Source: an uncultured Pelagibacteraceae bacterium
GTDB taxonomy: Bacteria > Pseudomonadota > Alphaproteobacteria > Pelagibacterales > Pelagibacteraceae
Direction of reading: 5' to 3'
Length of the DNA stretch: 49,735 nt
NCBI GenBank assembly: GCA_902617805.1
Contig: CACMYF010000004.1
Location: 1-49,735, forward strand
How positions within the stretch are numbered: position 1 is the first letter of the stretch; each line of letters begins with the position of its first letter. Below are positions 25,694 through 34,091 of the stretch, in pieces. The notes below the pieces were generated by a model. It ran no database searches and was not told where the DNA came from. It saw nothing but the letters and a program-made list of their open reading frames with translations. Made by a program: the position numbers and the translations under genes.

Positions 25694-26674
25694 ATGAAAA
25701 ACTTAAAAAAAATAGTTTCAGTATTATTCTCAGCAATCCTATTATTCTCAGCAACAACTACAAGCTCAGTAGCAATTGATAAATTGCACTTTGTGATTGG
25801 TGGTGGTGCTGGTGGTGGTTGGGATGGAACCGCTAGAGGTACTGGAGAAGCTTTAACAAAAGCTGGAATGTTAAGTAGTGCATCATTTGAAAATATGTCA
25901 GGTGGTGGTGGTGGTAAAGCGTTAGCTTACATGATCAATACTAAACCTGCTAATACAGTTTTAGTTCAATCAACACCATTAGTATTAAGATCAATTACTA
26001 GACACAAAGGTTATGTAAAAGGAAGTGGAACTTTATCTTATAAAGATGTTGTGCCAATCGCTGGTGTAATTGGTGACTACGGTGCTATCGCAGTTGCAAA
26101 AAGTTCATCTTTTAAAAATTTTAAAGATGTAGTTGATGCATACAAAAAAGATCCAAATTCAGTTAAAATGGCTGGAGGATCAGTAAGAGGAAGTATGGAC
26201 CATTTAATTGGTGCTTTAGCTTTCCAAGCTGCAGGTGCAGATCCAAATGCAGTTCAATACATTCCTTATGATGCTGGTGGAAAAGCTTTAGCTGGACTTT
26301 TATCTGGAGAAACTCAAATCATATCAACTGGTTTAGGTGAATTGATGGGTGCAAGAGACCAAGTAAGAATCATTGGTATCACTGCGCCTTCAAGAGTTTC
26401 TGATGCACCAGATGCACCAACTCTTAAAGAACAAGGATACGATGTACAATTCGTTAACTGGAGAGGTTTCTTTGGCCCTCCAGGTATGAGCAATGCTGAT
26501 AGATCAGCTATTGCAAAAATGCTTGGCGATGTACAAAAAACTCCTGAATGGGAAACTGTCAGAGCAAGAAATGCTTGGGTTAATATTTATAATCCAGAAG
26601 GCAAGTTTGTTTCTTTCTTAGAAAAACAAACTCAAGAAATGACAGCTCTTATGAAAAAACTAGGAGTTATATAA
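25694..26674 (+). CDS. tctC: Tripartite tricarboxylate transporter, periplasmic binding protein
   Basis: A 326 aa TctC/Bug family binding protein. A signal peptide of about 27 residues ends at SVA|ID, followed by the glycine-rich FVIGGGAGGGWDGTARG and NMSGGGGGKA loops that bind the carboxylate, and YIPYDAGGKALAGLLSGE (about 194-211) common in this family. GGGWDGTAR (in place of the usual RPGGxxD) and the two glycine-rich loops place it in the TTT family. Ligands for TTT systems include citrate, other carboxylates and aromatic acids; the ligand here is unknown. Its 3' end carries hairpins that separate it from the membrane subunits. Confidence 0.9.
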   Translation: MKNLKKIVSVLFSAILLFSATTTSSVAIDKLHFVIGGGAGGGWDGTARGTGEALTKAGMLSSASFENMSGGGGGKALAYMINTKPANTVLVQSTPLVLRSITRHKGYVKGSGTLSYKDVVPIAGVIGDYGAIAVAKSSSFKNFKDVVDAYKKDPNSVKMAGGSVRGSMDHLIGALAFQAAGADPNAVQYIPYDAGGKALAGLLSGETQIISTGLGELMGARDQVRIIGITAPSRVSDAPDAPTLKEQGYDVQFVNWRGFFGPPGMSNADRSAIAKMLGDVQKTPEWETVRARNAWVNIYNPEGKFVSFLEKQTQEMTALMKKLGVI

Positions 26675-26687
26675 TCCTTAGGATTAT
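26671..26687 (+). repeat. Small hairpin at the tctC stop codon
   Basis: ATAATCC and GGATTAT form a 7 bp stem with a TTA loop; the stop codon TAA is in the 5' arm. It is followed 8 bp later by a larger terminator-like hairpin. Confidence 0.6.
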
Positions 26688-26695
26688 TTGAAATT

Positions 26696-26743
26696 AGAGC
26701 AGTGAATATAAATACTACAAAAATTATATCACTGCTCTTTTTT
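26696..26743 (+). terminator. Terminator-like hairpin across the tctB start codon
   Basis: AGAGCAGTGA (26696-26705) pairs perfectly with TCACTGCTCT (26729-26738), with a possible 5 bp inner extension after a bulge (TATAA/TTATA). A TTTTTTATTTTTT tract follows at once. This has the form of an intrinsic terminator, yet the tctB GTG (26702-26704) lies inside the 5' arm and the T-run encodes the first membrane span. It probably limits transcription of tctBA relative to tctC. Confidence 0.7.
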
Positions 26744-27172
26744 ATTTTTTCAGCATTTTATTTATATACTGCTTATCAAATTCAAGTATTTGCATTTGAT
26801 GAAAATGCACCATTTAATGCACGAACATTTCCAATTTATTTAGGTTATGCAGGATTATTTTTTTCTGGATTAAAACTTATTTTACCAGATCCAAATACAA
26901 TTAAAATAGAACATAAAAGCTTAGAGTATAAAAAAACAGGTATACTTATACTGATTGCAATTATTTATGGAGCTACAATTTTAAAAGTTGGATATTTTTT
27001 AACTACGTCTTTATTTTTATTTTCGTCATATTATTTTTTGGGAGAAAGAAGATGGATTTTAATGTTTTTATTGTCCTTTCCATTTGTTGCTGCCTTTATG
27101 TACCTCCTACATGGTATCCTTGATATATACTTGAGGGATCCATTTTTACAATCAATAGGAGTTATGGGATGA
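26702..27172 (+). CDS. tctB: Tripartite tricarboxylate transporter, small membrane subunit
   Basis: A 156 aa inner-membrane protein with four hydrophobic spans, matching the TctB family in length and in topology. An FNARTFPIYLGYAGL segment (about 40-54) after the first span is typical. The GTG start at 26702 is inside the 5' arm of a terminator-like stem, and no alternative start codon exists in the first span, so the start is held by the open frame and the hydrophobic N-terminus. Translation from this site would need the hairpin to be opened. It overlaps tctA by 4 nt. Confidence 0.85.
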   Translation: MNINTTKIISLLFFIFSAFYLYTAYQIQVFAFDENAPFNARTFPIYLGYAGLFFSGLKLILPDPNTIKIEHKSLEYKKTGILILIAIIYGATILKVGYFLTTSLFLFSSYYFLGERRWILMFLLSFPFVAAFMYLLHGILDIYLRDPFLQSIGVMG

Positions 27173-28668
27173 TTGAAGGAATATTAATTGGATTAACAAC
27201 CGCACTTACTTTTCAGAACATATTAATGGTTATGGTTGGTTGTTTTTTTGGAACAATCATTGGAATGCTTCCTGGTCTTGGGCCAATGACAGCTATCGCA
27301 TTGATGATACCAATTACCTATGGTTTCGATCCTGCAACAGGATTAATTTTGATGGCTGGAGTTTATTATGGAGCAGTATTTGGTGGTTCTACTTCTTCTA
27401 TATTATTAAATGCACCTGGTGTTCCCGGAACTGTTGCAACTTCATTTGATGGTTATCCTATGGCACAACAAGGTAAAGCGGGCAAAGCTTTAGCGATTGC
27501 AGCCTGGAGTTCGTTTGCAGGTGGAACTTTATCTGCAATTTATTTATTATTTATGGCACCAAGTTTATCAAAAGTAAGTTTATCTTTTAGATCACCTGAT
27601 TATTTTGCCTTGATGATTTTAGGTTTAACAGCAATTGCTGCTTTTTCATCCAAAGGACAATTTTTAAAAGCAATGATGATGGTAGTACTTGGATTGATGT
27701 TAGCATCTGTTGGCCAAGATAGTTTGTCTGATATTACAAGATTTACATTTAATAATATGAACTTAACGGATGGGATTAGCTTTGTACTTGTTGTAATGGC
27801 AACTTTTGCAATGAGTGAAGCTTTAACAATTATTTTAAAAAGAAATGATCCAACTAGTGCTGCCAAACAAGTTTCATTAACTGAATTAGGTTCTATTAAA
27901 ATTAATAAAGAAGAGCGAACCAAGATGTACAAAACAATACCAAGATCATCAGTAATTGGATTTTTAATCGGAGTATTGCCTGGCGCCGGTGCAACTATTG
28001 CATCCTTTTTAGCTTATGGAATGGAACGAAATGTAGTTAGCGATGAAGAGAAAGAAAAATTTGGTAAAGGAAGTGTAAATGGTTTATCCGCACCAGAAAC
28101 TGCAAATAATGCCGCTTGTTCAGGTTCATTTGTACCAATGCTTACTTTAGGAATTCCCGGGAGCGGAACTACAGCTGTAATGCTAGGGGCTCTTTTAGGT
28201 TTTGGTGTTCAACCTGGTCCTAGACTTTATATGACTAATCCCGAAATTTTTTGGTCAATAATTATGTCTATGTACATTGGAATGGTAATTCTTCTTATAT
28301 TAAACTTACCACTCATTCCTTATATAGCCAGAATTCTTGCTGTTCCTAAAAATTATTTAATTCCTTTAATTTTATTTTTCTCTGTTACTGGGATTTACGT
28401 AATGTCATTTAATAATTTTGACATTTATTTAATGATTGGGATTGCTGTAGTTGCAACTTTTTTAAGATTATATGATTTTCCAATGCCACCTTTGATATTA
28501 GCTTTTGTTTTAGGTGGATTGATGGAAGAAAATCTTAGAAGGTCTTTGTTATTAAGTAATGGTTCGTGGGAATTTTTGTGGGACAGAACATTAACTGCAT
28601 GTATCCTAGTAACTACAATTTTAATTGTAGTTTGGCATATTTACAAAACATTTAAGAGGAAAAATTAA
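27169..28668 (+). CDS. tctA: Tripartite tricarboxylate transporter, large membrane subunit
   Basis: A 499 aa polytopic membrane protein, the ion-coupled transporter of the TTT system. Seen: GMLPGLGPMTAIALMIP (about 32-48), YYGAVFGGSTSSILLNAPG (about 66-84), VATSFDGYPMAQQGKAGKAL, and the second-half repeat GVLPGAGATIASFLAYG and FVPMLTLGIPGSGTTAV. About ten to twelve spans are visible. It is the last gene of tctCBA and converges with the EamA gene with a 4 nt overlap. Na+ or H+ coupling is not readable from the sequence. Confidence 0.93.
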   Translation: MIEGILIGLTTALTFQNILMVMVGCFFGTIIGMLPGLGPMTAIALMIPITYGFDPATGLILMAGVYYGAVFGGSTSSILLNAPGVPGTVATSFDGYPMAQQGKAGKALAIAAWSSFAGGTLSAIYLLFMAPSLSKVSLSFRSPDYFALMILGLTAIAAFSSKGQFLKAMMMVVLGLMLASVGQDSLSDITRFTFNNMNLTDGISFVLVVMATFAMSEALTIILKRNDPTSAAKQVSLTELGSIKINKEERTKMYKTIPRSSVIGFLIGVLPGAGATIASFLAYGMERNVVSDEEKEKFGKGSVNGLSAPETANNAACSGSFVPMLTLGIPGSGTTAVMLGALLGFGVQPGPRLYMTNPEIFWSIIMSMYIGMVILLILNLPLIPYIARILAVPKNYLIPLILFFSVTGIYVMSFNNFDIYLMIGIAVVATFLRLYDFPMPPLILAFVLGGLMEENLRRSLLLSNGSWEFLWDRTLTACILVTTILIVVWHIYKTFKRKN

Positions 28669-29555
28669 GATTTAATATCTATACGTTTTCTAATAATTTC
28701 TTTATCAAGCTTCATTTCACGATATGACATGATTAAAACACCTAAAAATATAACACTAGCACCAATCCAAGTGAAGAGATCAGGTGTTTCACTAAAAACA
28801 TAATATCCAATTAAAGAAGCAAACACTAAACTTAGAAACGAGTATGGTTGTGTCATACTAACATCTACTAATTTGTATGCGTGATTTATGCAAAGATGTA
28901 ACAATGTACCAAATAAACCTGCAAAAAATAAATAAATCAAAGTTTGAAAACTAGGTGTTTGCCAATAAAACAACGCAATGATGAAACTAAAAATTGTCAT
29001 ATAAGTGTATCCATAAGATAAAATCGTAATCGAACTATCATCTTTTGCGATAGTTTTTGTAATTATAATCACTATTGACCACATAAAAGACGATGCCAGT
29101 GCCATATAAACGCCAAGAGAGATTTCAATTATTCCTGGTCTTAAAATTATTAACATTCCTATAAATCCTAAAACTAGTGCAAAACTCCTGTATATGTAAA
29201 TTTTTTCTCCTAGAAATAAAACTGCCAATATTGTTACTATGAAAGGAACCACAAAAGATATAGCTGTAGCTTTTTCAATAGGCATCATTACTAAAGCTGA
29301 AAAATATAATAACATTGAAGGTAAATTTAAAACTGCTCTTAAAAAATGTTTTTTATGATGATATGTTTTAAAGACTGTAAATTTAGATTTTAACATATAA
29401 GGAAAGATAATTAGGAAACCAAATAAAAATCTAAAAAAACCTGCAACATAAACATTAACTTCTTCTTGTGCTAATTTTAAAAAAGTTAGCATTAATGTTC
29501 CACAAAAAACTGAAATTATAATCAAAAAAATTGCTAATTTATTATTTGAAATCAA
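28665..29555 (-). CDS. EamA/DMT superfamily transporter
   Basis: A 296 aa membrane protein with ten predicted spans in two EamA repeats (about 5-145 and 150-285). The first contains AVLNLPSMLLYFSALVMMPI and VVPFIVTILAVLFLGEKIYI; the second ends in YSFLSLVFASLIGYYVFSE followed by GASVIFLGVLIMS. Family members export amino acids, nucleobases or other metabolites, but the substrate is not evident. It overlaps the GT4 gene by 4 nt on the same strand, so they are likely co-transcribed. Confidence 0.87.
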   Translation of the reverse strand: MISNNKLAIFLIIISVFCGTLMLTFLKLAQEEVNVYVAGFFRFLFGFLIIFPYMLKSKFTVFKTYHHKKHFLRAVLNLPSMLLYFSALVMMPIEKATAISFVVPFIVTILAVLFLGEKIYIYRSFALVLGFIGMLIILRPGIIEISLGVYMALASSFMWSIVIIITKTIAKDDSSITILSYGYTYMTIFSFIIALFYWQTPSFQTLIYLFFAGLFGTLLHLCINHAYKLVDVSMTQPYSFLSLVFASLIGYYVFSETPDLFTWIGASVIFLGVLIMSYREMKLDKEIIRKRIDIKS

Positions 29556-30634
29556 TTTAGTATCTTTTTGTATTCTTCAATTATTTTTGACCACTGAAAT
29601 TTATTCACAAATTCTTTTGCATTTTTCCCAAGCTCTAAATATTTTTTATTTTCCAACAATGAGTTAATAGAAGAATAAATATCATCAAGACTATTTCCAT
29701 CACATATTAAACCGGTTTTTTCGTGATCAATTGCATCTGCTGCACCACCATCTTTACCACCAATTGATGGAATACCGTATTGTGCAGCTTCAACATAAGC
29801 TATACCAAAACCCTCAACTGATTTTTTATGGATTATTGATGGCATTATAAAGATATTTGATTTTGAAACTAAAGCATTTTTTAAATCATTACTAATATCT
29901 TTAAAAAACATAACTTGTGCTTCAAGATCTAACTCTTTTACTAGCTTTTTAATATTTTCTTCTTCTTCTCCATATCCAACACAAATGTAAACAATGTCAG
30001 GATATATTTGTTTCAAATTTCTCAAAGCCATAACTATTTTTTCATGATTTTTACGCTTATCAAATCTTGAAACCGTAATTAGTCTTGGATTTTTAACTTT
30101 AAGTATACTTTCAACTTTATCTAAAGTTTTTTTATTTAATTCTTCAGCAGGATCCACACCTGGATTTATTACAATTACTTTATTTTCATTAACACCAAGT
30201 TCTATTGCTAGATTTTTTGTAAACTGAGAATTTGCTATAACTTTTTCAACATTATTTAAAACACTAACTACTCTTTTATTTTGACTAGAACCTTTAGGAT
30301 GGTTGATTTCTTTACTATGAATTAAACAGTATTTTTTCTTAGAAGTTTTAATAAGTTCTAAACTTTTCCAATGATCAGCAATAATACCATCTATTTTATT
30401 TTCTTTGATATATTCATTAATTAATTGTGCTTTTCTATATTTTCTAAGCAATTTAATTCCTCCAACTCTTTCGATCGAAAAAGCGGCTTGCTCATCAAAT
30501 TCTTTATGACCTTCTATATGATCTGCAAAAACTTTTATCATAAAGTTTTTAGACAGTTCTCTTGAAAGGCCCCACATTAGATTTTGCATACCACCAAGTT
30601 CAGGTGGGAATGATCTAGTTACAATTAGATACAT
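29552..30634 (-). CDS. Glycosyltransferase family 4
   Basis: A 360 aa GT-B retaining glycosyltransferase. The N-terminal acceptor domain begins VTRSFPPELGGMQNLMWGLS; a linker VINPGVDP (about 159-166) leads to the C-terminal donor domain with VSRFDKRKNHEKIVMAL (about 188-204), then VMFFKD and the E-x7-E motif in EGFGIAYVEAAQYGIP (about 276-291) that contacts the nucleotide sugar. GKDGGAADAID follows. It overlaps the redoxin gene by 1 nt and the EamA gene by 4 nt. The acceptor is unknown; mannosyl or glucosyl transfer to an envelope glycan or glycolipid is plausible. Confidence 0.87.
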   Translation of the reverse strand: MYLIVTRSFPPELGGMQNLMWGLSRELSKNFMIKVFADHIEGHKEFDEQAAFSIERVGGIKLLRKYRKAQLINEYIKENKIDGIIADHWKSLELIKTSKKKYCLIHSKEINHPKGSSQNKRVVSVLNNVEKVIANSQFTKNLAIELGVNENKVIVINPGVDPAEELNKKTLDKVESILKVKNPRLITVSRFDKRKNHEKIVMALRNLKQIYPDIVYICVGYGEEEENIKKLVKELDLEAQVMFFKDISNDLKNALVSKSNIFIMPSIIHKKSVEGFGIAYVEAAQYGIPSIGGKDGGAADAIDHEKTGLICDGNSLDDIYSSINSLLENKKYLELGKNAKEFVNKFQWSKIIEEYKKILN

Positions 30635-31188
30635 TAATCATACTTCCATTTAATACCACAGCCCGCACTCGGTATTTGATCTTCAGGACCTTTTCCAGTT
30701 TCAGCTATTTGTCTCATAGCTGTTAGCAGATCACTTTCTCCGTCTTTAACTGGAATAAACTTTTTAAGTTCTCTTAATCGTCCTCTGTATTGAAGTTCTA
30801 GATTTTTATTATAGCCAAAGAAATCTGGTGTACATACAGCATCATATGCTTTAGCAATTTCTTGTGTTTCATCATGTAAGTATGGAAAATTGAAATGATT
30901 TTCATTTGAAAACTTAATCATGTTATCAAACGAGTCGTCTGGATAATTAACATAGTCATTTGAGCAGATTGCAACAGTGCTTATGCCAATTTTCTTCAAT
31001 TCATTACAGTCTTCAACTAATTCTTTTGTAATAGCTTTCACATATGGACAATGATTACAAATGAACATTATCAAAGTCCCGTTTTCACCTTTGATGTCAT
31101 TTAGGGATAGAATTTTATTATCAGTAGATTTTAATTCAAATGGAATAGCTTTTTGACCAAAATCACATATTGGTGTCTGTACTGGCAT
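30634..31188 (-). CDS. Thioredoxin-fold redoxin (AhpC/TSA-like)
   Basis: A 184 aa protein with a thioredoxin fold. The active site is CNHCPYVKAI (C44 and C47) at the end of the first strand, LIMFICNHC. QEIAKAYDAVCTPDFFGYN supplies the cis-Pro and a third cysteine, and the end SAGCGIKWK has a fourth. This is a common bacterial 'thioredoxin family protein' of uncertain redox partner. There is no signal peptide, so it acts in the cytoplasm. It shares its stop with the GT4 start and is divergent from the 404 aa membrane gene across 24 bp. Confidence 0.85.
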   Translation of the reverse strand: MPVQTPICDFGQKAIPFELKSTDNKILSLNDIKGENGTLIMFICNHCPYVKAITKELVEDCNELKKIGISTVAICSNDYVNYPDDSFDNMIKFSNENHFNFPYLHDETQEIAKAYDAVCTPDFFGYNKNLELQYRGRLRELKKFIPVKDGESDLLTAMRQIAETGKGPEDQIPSAGCGIKWKYD

Positions 31189-31212
31189 AATATATTCACT
31201 TATACTTATTAA

Positions 31213-32427
31213 ATGGATAGTTTCAAAAAATTATTTTCCTATTATTTAATATTTTTATTAATTTTAATCATATATTTTTTATCAGCAGTTAACAATTCAA
31301 CTGTGAATAATAGCATGGCAGAATGGGTAATTAATTACCAAGGGGGATTTACTAGACGTGGATTTTTAGGTGAAATAGTTTTTCAAATAAGTCAGGTGTT
31401 TGATTTTCAATTGAGAAAAATTTTTTTGATATTACAAATCTTTATTTATATTTTTTACTTCTATTTTATTTACAAGTTGTTTTCAAAAATTAAATATAAC
31501 TTTGTATTTGCGTTAGCAATATTTTCTCCATTATTTTTCATTTTTTCTTTGTCAGAGCTAGAAGCTCTTGGAAGAAAAGATATTTTGATGTTTCTAGTTT
31601 TTATTTTAAATTTTTTAATTTATGATAAATTTAGAAATATAAATATTAATTATTTCTATTTTTTGTTTACATTCCCAATAGTTTTCTTAACACATGAAAT
31701 CTATATTATTTATACACCTTACTTCTTATTTTTTTTTATTATTTTAGAAAAAGAATTTTCGTACAAATCAATAAGTAAAATTGTTTTTTCAATAATATAT
31801 ATTTTAATATTTTTAATTTTAATAACTAGCAATGAATATGATCAAGAAAATCTGAAATTATTATGTAAAAAATTACTACAAAAATCTGGAGAGACATGTG
31901 GTTTAGCACCTTTATCTATGATCATTGATATTAATAGTTATCAAAGCGAATTAGACTGGAAGACAACCCATATAATAAGATATTTTTTTATATTTTTAAT
32001 AGGTTTTTCAGCTTTAATATTTATTTTATTTTTTTCTAAAATTAATGAAGAAAAAACCAATGTAATTACAAATAAAATAAATTTAAAAATAATATTCTTA
32101 GTTTCAATTTCTCCAAGCATTTTACCATTTTTGACTGCTGTAGATTCTGGTAGATATATGAGTATGGCTTATACATTTCCTTGTATTTTATATTTTGGAC
32201 TTTTAAGATTAAATAGAATTAGCTTTGATTACGATCAAGTAAACATTTTAATTAGTGGATCTATTTTAAAAATTAAGAAATTTAAAATTTTGTTATTGAT
32301 ATTGCTTTGTTTTTCATGGACACCAAAAGCAGTTTATCATGAAGATATAGGTTCATTTCCTTTATATCGTACAATAATTAAAACTAAAAATTTTATAGAA
32401 GGTATTAAAAGTCTTGGCGTTAATTGA
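31213..32427 (+). CDS. Polytopic membrane protein of unknown function
   Basis: A 404 aa protein with about nine or ten hydrophobic segments, very rich in Phe, Ile and Tyr. The most distinctive part is the early periplasmic-looking loop EWVINYQGGFTRRGFLGEI (about 37-55), a motif seen in a family of bacterial envelope proteins sometimes near polysaccharide genes, but I cannot name the function. SPLFFIFSLSELEALGRKD and the SGRYMSMAYTFP segment near residue 310 also look conserved. Neighbouring glycosyltransferase genes suggest an envelope polysaccharide role, for example a polymerase-like or scaffold function, but this is a guess. Confidence 0.65.
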   Translation: MDSFKKLFSYYLIFLLILIIYFLSAVNNSTVNNSMAEWVINYQGGFTRRGFLGEIVFQISQVFDFQLRKIFLILQIFIYIFYFYFIYKLFSKIKYNFVFALAIFSPLFFIFSLSELEALGRKDILMFLVFILNFLIYDKFRNININYFYFLFTFPIVFLTHEIYIIYTPYFLFFFIILEKEFSYKSISKIVFSIIYILIFLILITSNEYDQENLKLLCKKLLQKSGETCGLAPLSMIIDINSYQSELDWKTTHIIRYFFIFLIGFSALIFILFFSKINEEKTNVITNKINLKIIFLVSISPSILPFLTAVDSGRYMSMAYTFPCILYFGLLRLNRISFDYDQVNILISGSILKIKKFKILLLILLCFSWTPKAVYHEDIGSFPLYRTIIKTKNFIEGIKSLGVN

Positions 32428-32450
32428 TAAAAGTTTAATATATTTAGAAA

Positions 32451-32963
32451 ATGTTTTACGATTTAAAAAATAAAAAACCTAAAAACTCTGGCGAAAATTG
32501 GGTTGCTCCTAATGCCACAATAATAGGGGATGTGACTTTAGAAAAAAATACAAGTATTTGGTTTAATGCCGTACTTAGAGGAGATATTGAAAATATTCAT
32601 ATCGGTGAAGGATCAAATGTTCAAGATGGAAGCGTTTTGCATACTGACCCTGGATGTCCTTTAATAGTAGGAAAAAATGTTACTGTAGGCCATTTAGTTA
32701 TGCTCCATGGATGCATCATTGGAGACAACAGTTTAATTGGAATTGGAGCTGTCATCTTAAATAAAGCTAATATTGGAAAAAATTGTATTATCGGAGCTAA
32801 GGCTTTAATTACAGAAAATAAAGTTATACCAGATAACTCTTTGGTTGTAGGCTCTCCAGGTAAAGTTATTAGAGAAGTTACAGAGGAAGAAAAAAAAGCA
32901 GTATTTGAAAACACAAAACATTATCAAGATAATTGGAAAAAATATTCTAAATCAATTTTTTAA
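32451..32963 (+). CDS. Gamma-class carbonic anhydrase family protein
   Basis: A 170 aa left-handed beta-helix trimer-forming protein (CaiE/YrdA/PaaY type). The hexapeptide repeats run from about residue 17 to 130. The three zinc-binding histidines are in place: H64 (SVLHTD), H81 (VGHLVM) and H86 (MLHG). NVQDGSVLHTDPGCPLIVG and GIGAVILNKANIGKNC are typical. The catalytic Glu loop of the Cam subclass is absent, as in most CaiE/YrdA members, so carbonic anhydrase activity is possible but not assured. DUF1330 follows after 9 bp. Confidence 0.88.
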   Translation: MFYDLKNKKPKNSGENWVAPNATIIGDVTLEKNTSIWFNAVLRGDIENIHIGEGSNVQDGSVLHTDPGCPLIVGKNVTVGHLVMLHGCIIGDNSLIGIGAVILNKANIGKNCIIGAKALITENKVIPDNSLVVGSPGKVIREVTEEEKKAVFENTKHYQDNWKKYSKSIF

Positions 32964-32972
32964 AGGAGATAA

Positions 32973-33263
32973 ATGTCAGTAGGGTACGTAATTGCTCAAT
33001 TAAAGGTAACTAATCCTGAAAATTATAAAGAATATGTTGAAAAAGTTAATCCAATTGTAAAAAAATTTGGTGGAGAATTTTTGGTAAGAGGTGGTGAATT
33101 TCAAATTTTTGATGGCGAAACAAATTTTCCTAGAATTATTATTCTTAAATTTCCTACGTATGAAAAAGCATTAGAATGGTACAATTCTGAAGAATACAAA
33201 CCAATAAAACAAATAAGATTAGATAATTCCGAAGGTACAAATATAATTATTAAAGGTATTTGA
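32973..33263 (+). CDS. DUF1330 family protein
   Basis: A 96 aa small ferredoxin-fold protein. VGYVIAQLKVTNPENYKEY at the start, GGEFLVRGGEFQIFDG in the middle and ALEWYNSEEYKPIKQIR near residues 65-81 match DUF1330 closely. The family is related to dimeric alpha-beta barrel stress proteins; its enzymatic role is unknown. A good AAAGGAG site precedes the start. It lies 9 bp after the carbonic anhydrase-like gene, so co-transcription is likely. Confidence 0.87.
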   Translation: MSVGYVIAQLKVTNPENYKEYVEKVNPIVKKFGGEFLVRGGEFQIFDGETNFPRIIILKFPTYEKALEWYNSEEYKPIKQIRLDNSEGTNIIIKGI

Positions 33264-33276
33264 AAAAATAATTGGT

Positions 33277-33480
33277 TTAATTAAATAATAGATCGTTCAC
33301 TGAATAAATGATCAATCCAATTATTACTATAAATAAAATTAAGAAAGATAATTGCCCACTTAACTTAGATTTAATTTTGGTTTTACCCTCTTTAAATTTT
33401 TTAAAATGAATACTCCCAAATCTCATTACAGCTAATCCTAAAATTATAAGAAATGCTGTAAATATATATCCAGTAACCAT
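33277..33480 (-). CDS. Small two-span membrane protein
   Basis: A 67 aa protein with two hydrophobic stretches (about 2-22 and 45-65) joined by a basic loop rich in Lys (FKKFKEGKTKIKSK). It starts immediately next to the stop of the PNPOx-like gene with no intervening bases, suggesting it is the tail of that transcript. No family recognised and no function proposed. The positive-inside pattern and close spacing support a real gene. Confidence 0.6.
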   Translation of the reverse strand: MVTGYIFTAFLIILGLAVMRFGSIHFKKFKEGKTKIKSKLSGQLSFLILFIVIIGLIIYSVNDLLFN

Positions 33481-34086
33481 CTATGGAACTAACCAGGTAT
33501 CTTTATTATTTTCCAAATTAAACTTAGCTCTTCGATGTCCTTTAGCTGCTAAATAAAGCCATTCCATAGTTTTAATTTTACATTGAATAACAGTAAAGTT
33601 TTTGTAGCCTTCCTCACTTTGTTCTTTAGTGTAATCAAAATTATCTAACTCTGGTTTTAGTCCAGAGGTTGGTGAATCTGACTCAGTTCCAGGACCATTA
33701 TCTACTAAATAACATTTTCTACTAATATGTTGGGTTCTAGACCAAGATTCTTTTGTTACATCATTATTGTGATTAATCGTACATTCAACTTTTAATCTTA
33801 CCTGTATTTTTTCATCTTTATCATAAAACAACATTGCAGCATTTTTATTCGCTTTCAATTTTTCAATTTTATCTGACCTGATATCACTATGATATTGGAC
33901 AAGATTATTTGATTGATCAGATTTTCTTAAGACTACAATTCTTCCATCAAAGTCTGATTGATCACCACAAATAAAAACTGGTATTCTAAAAGGAGAACCT
34001 CTGTCTTTAACAGCATTATCTAACATCGACCAAATTTTCTTTTTGATCTCTGCAAAGTCCTCGTAATAAGGAACTGTATCCGTCAC
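33481..34086 (-). CDS. Pyridoxamine 5'-phosphate oxidase-like FMN protein
   Basis: A 201 aa split-barrel flavoprotein. Seen: IPVFICGDQSDFDGRIVVLRKSD and HSDIRSDKIEKLKANKNAAMLFYD, the FMN-facing strands of PNPOx-like proteins; RLKVECTINHN and the C-terminal MEWLYLAAKGHRRAKF are close to the family's standard ending. The N-terminal part shows WSMLDNAVKDRGSPFR. True PdxH carries a C-terminal RLxP, which is not evident, so I keep the broad family name. It lies 5 bp after the hydroxyisobutyrate dehydrogenase-like gene on the same strand. Confidence 0.78.
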   Translation of the reverse strand: MTDTVPYYEDFAEIKKKIWSMLDNAVKDRGSPFRIPVFICGDQSDFDGRIVVLRKSDQSNNLVQYHSDIRSDKIEKLKANKNAAMLFYDKDEKIQVRLKVECTINHNNDVTKESWSRTQHISRKCYLVDNGPGTESDSPTSGLKPELDNFDYTKEQSEEGYKNFTVIQCKIKTMEWLYLAAKGHRRAKFNLENNKDTWLVP

Positions 34087-34091
34087 AAATA

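Noticed and set aside
27240-27449. 69 aa open frame in another phase within tctA
   Set aside because: Trp/Asn-rich translation typical of a frame shadow of glycine/alanine-rich membrane coding.
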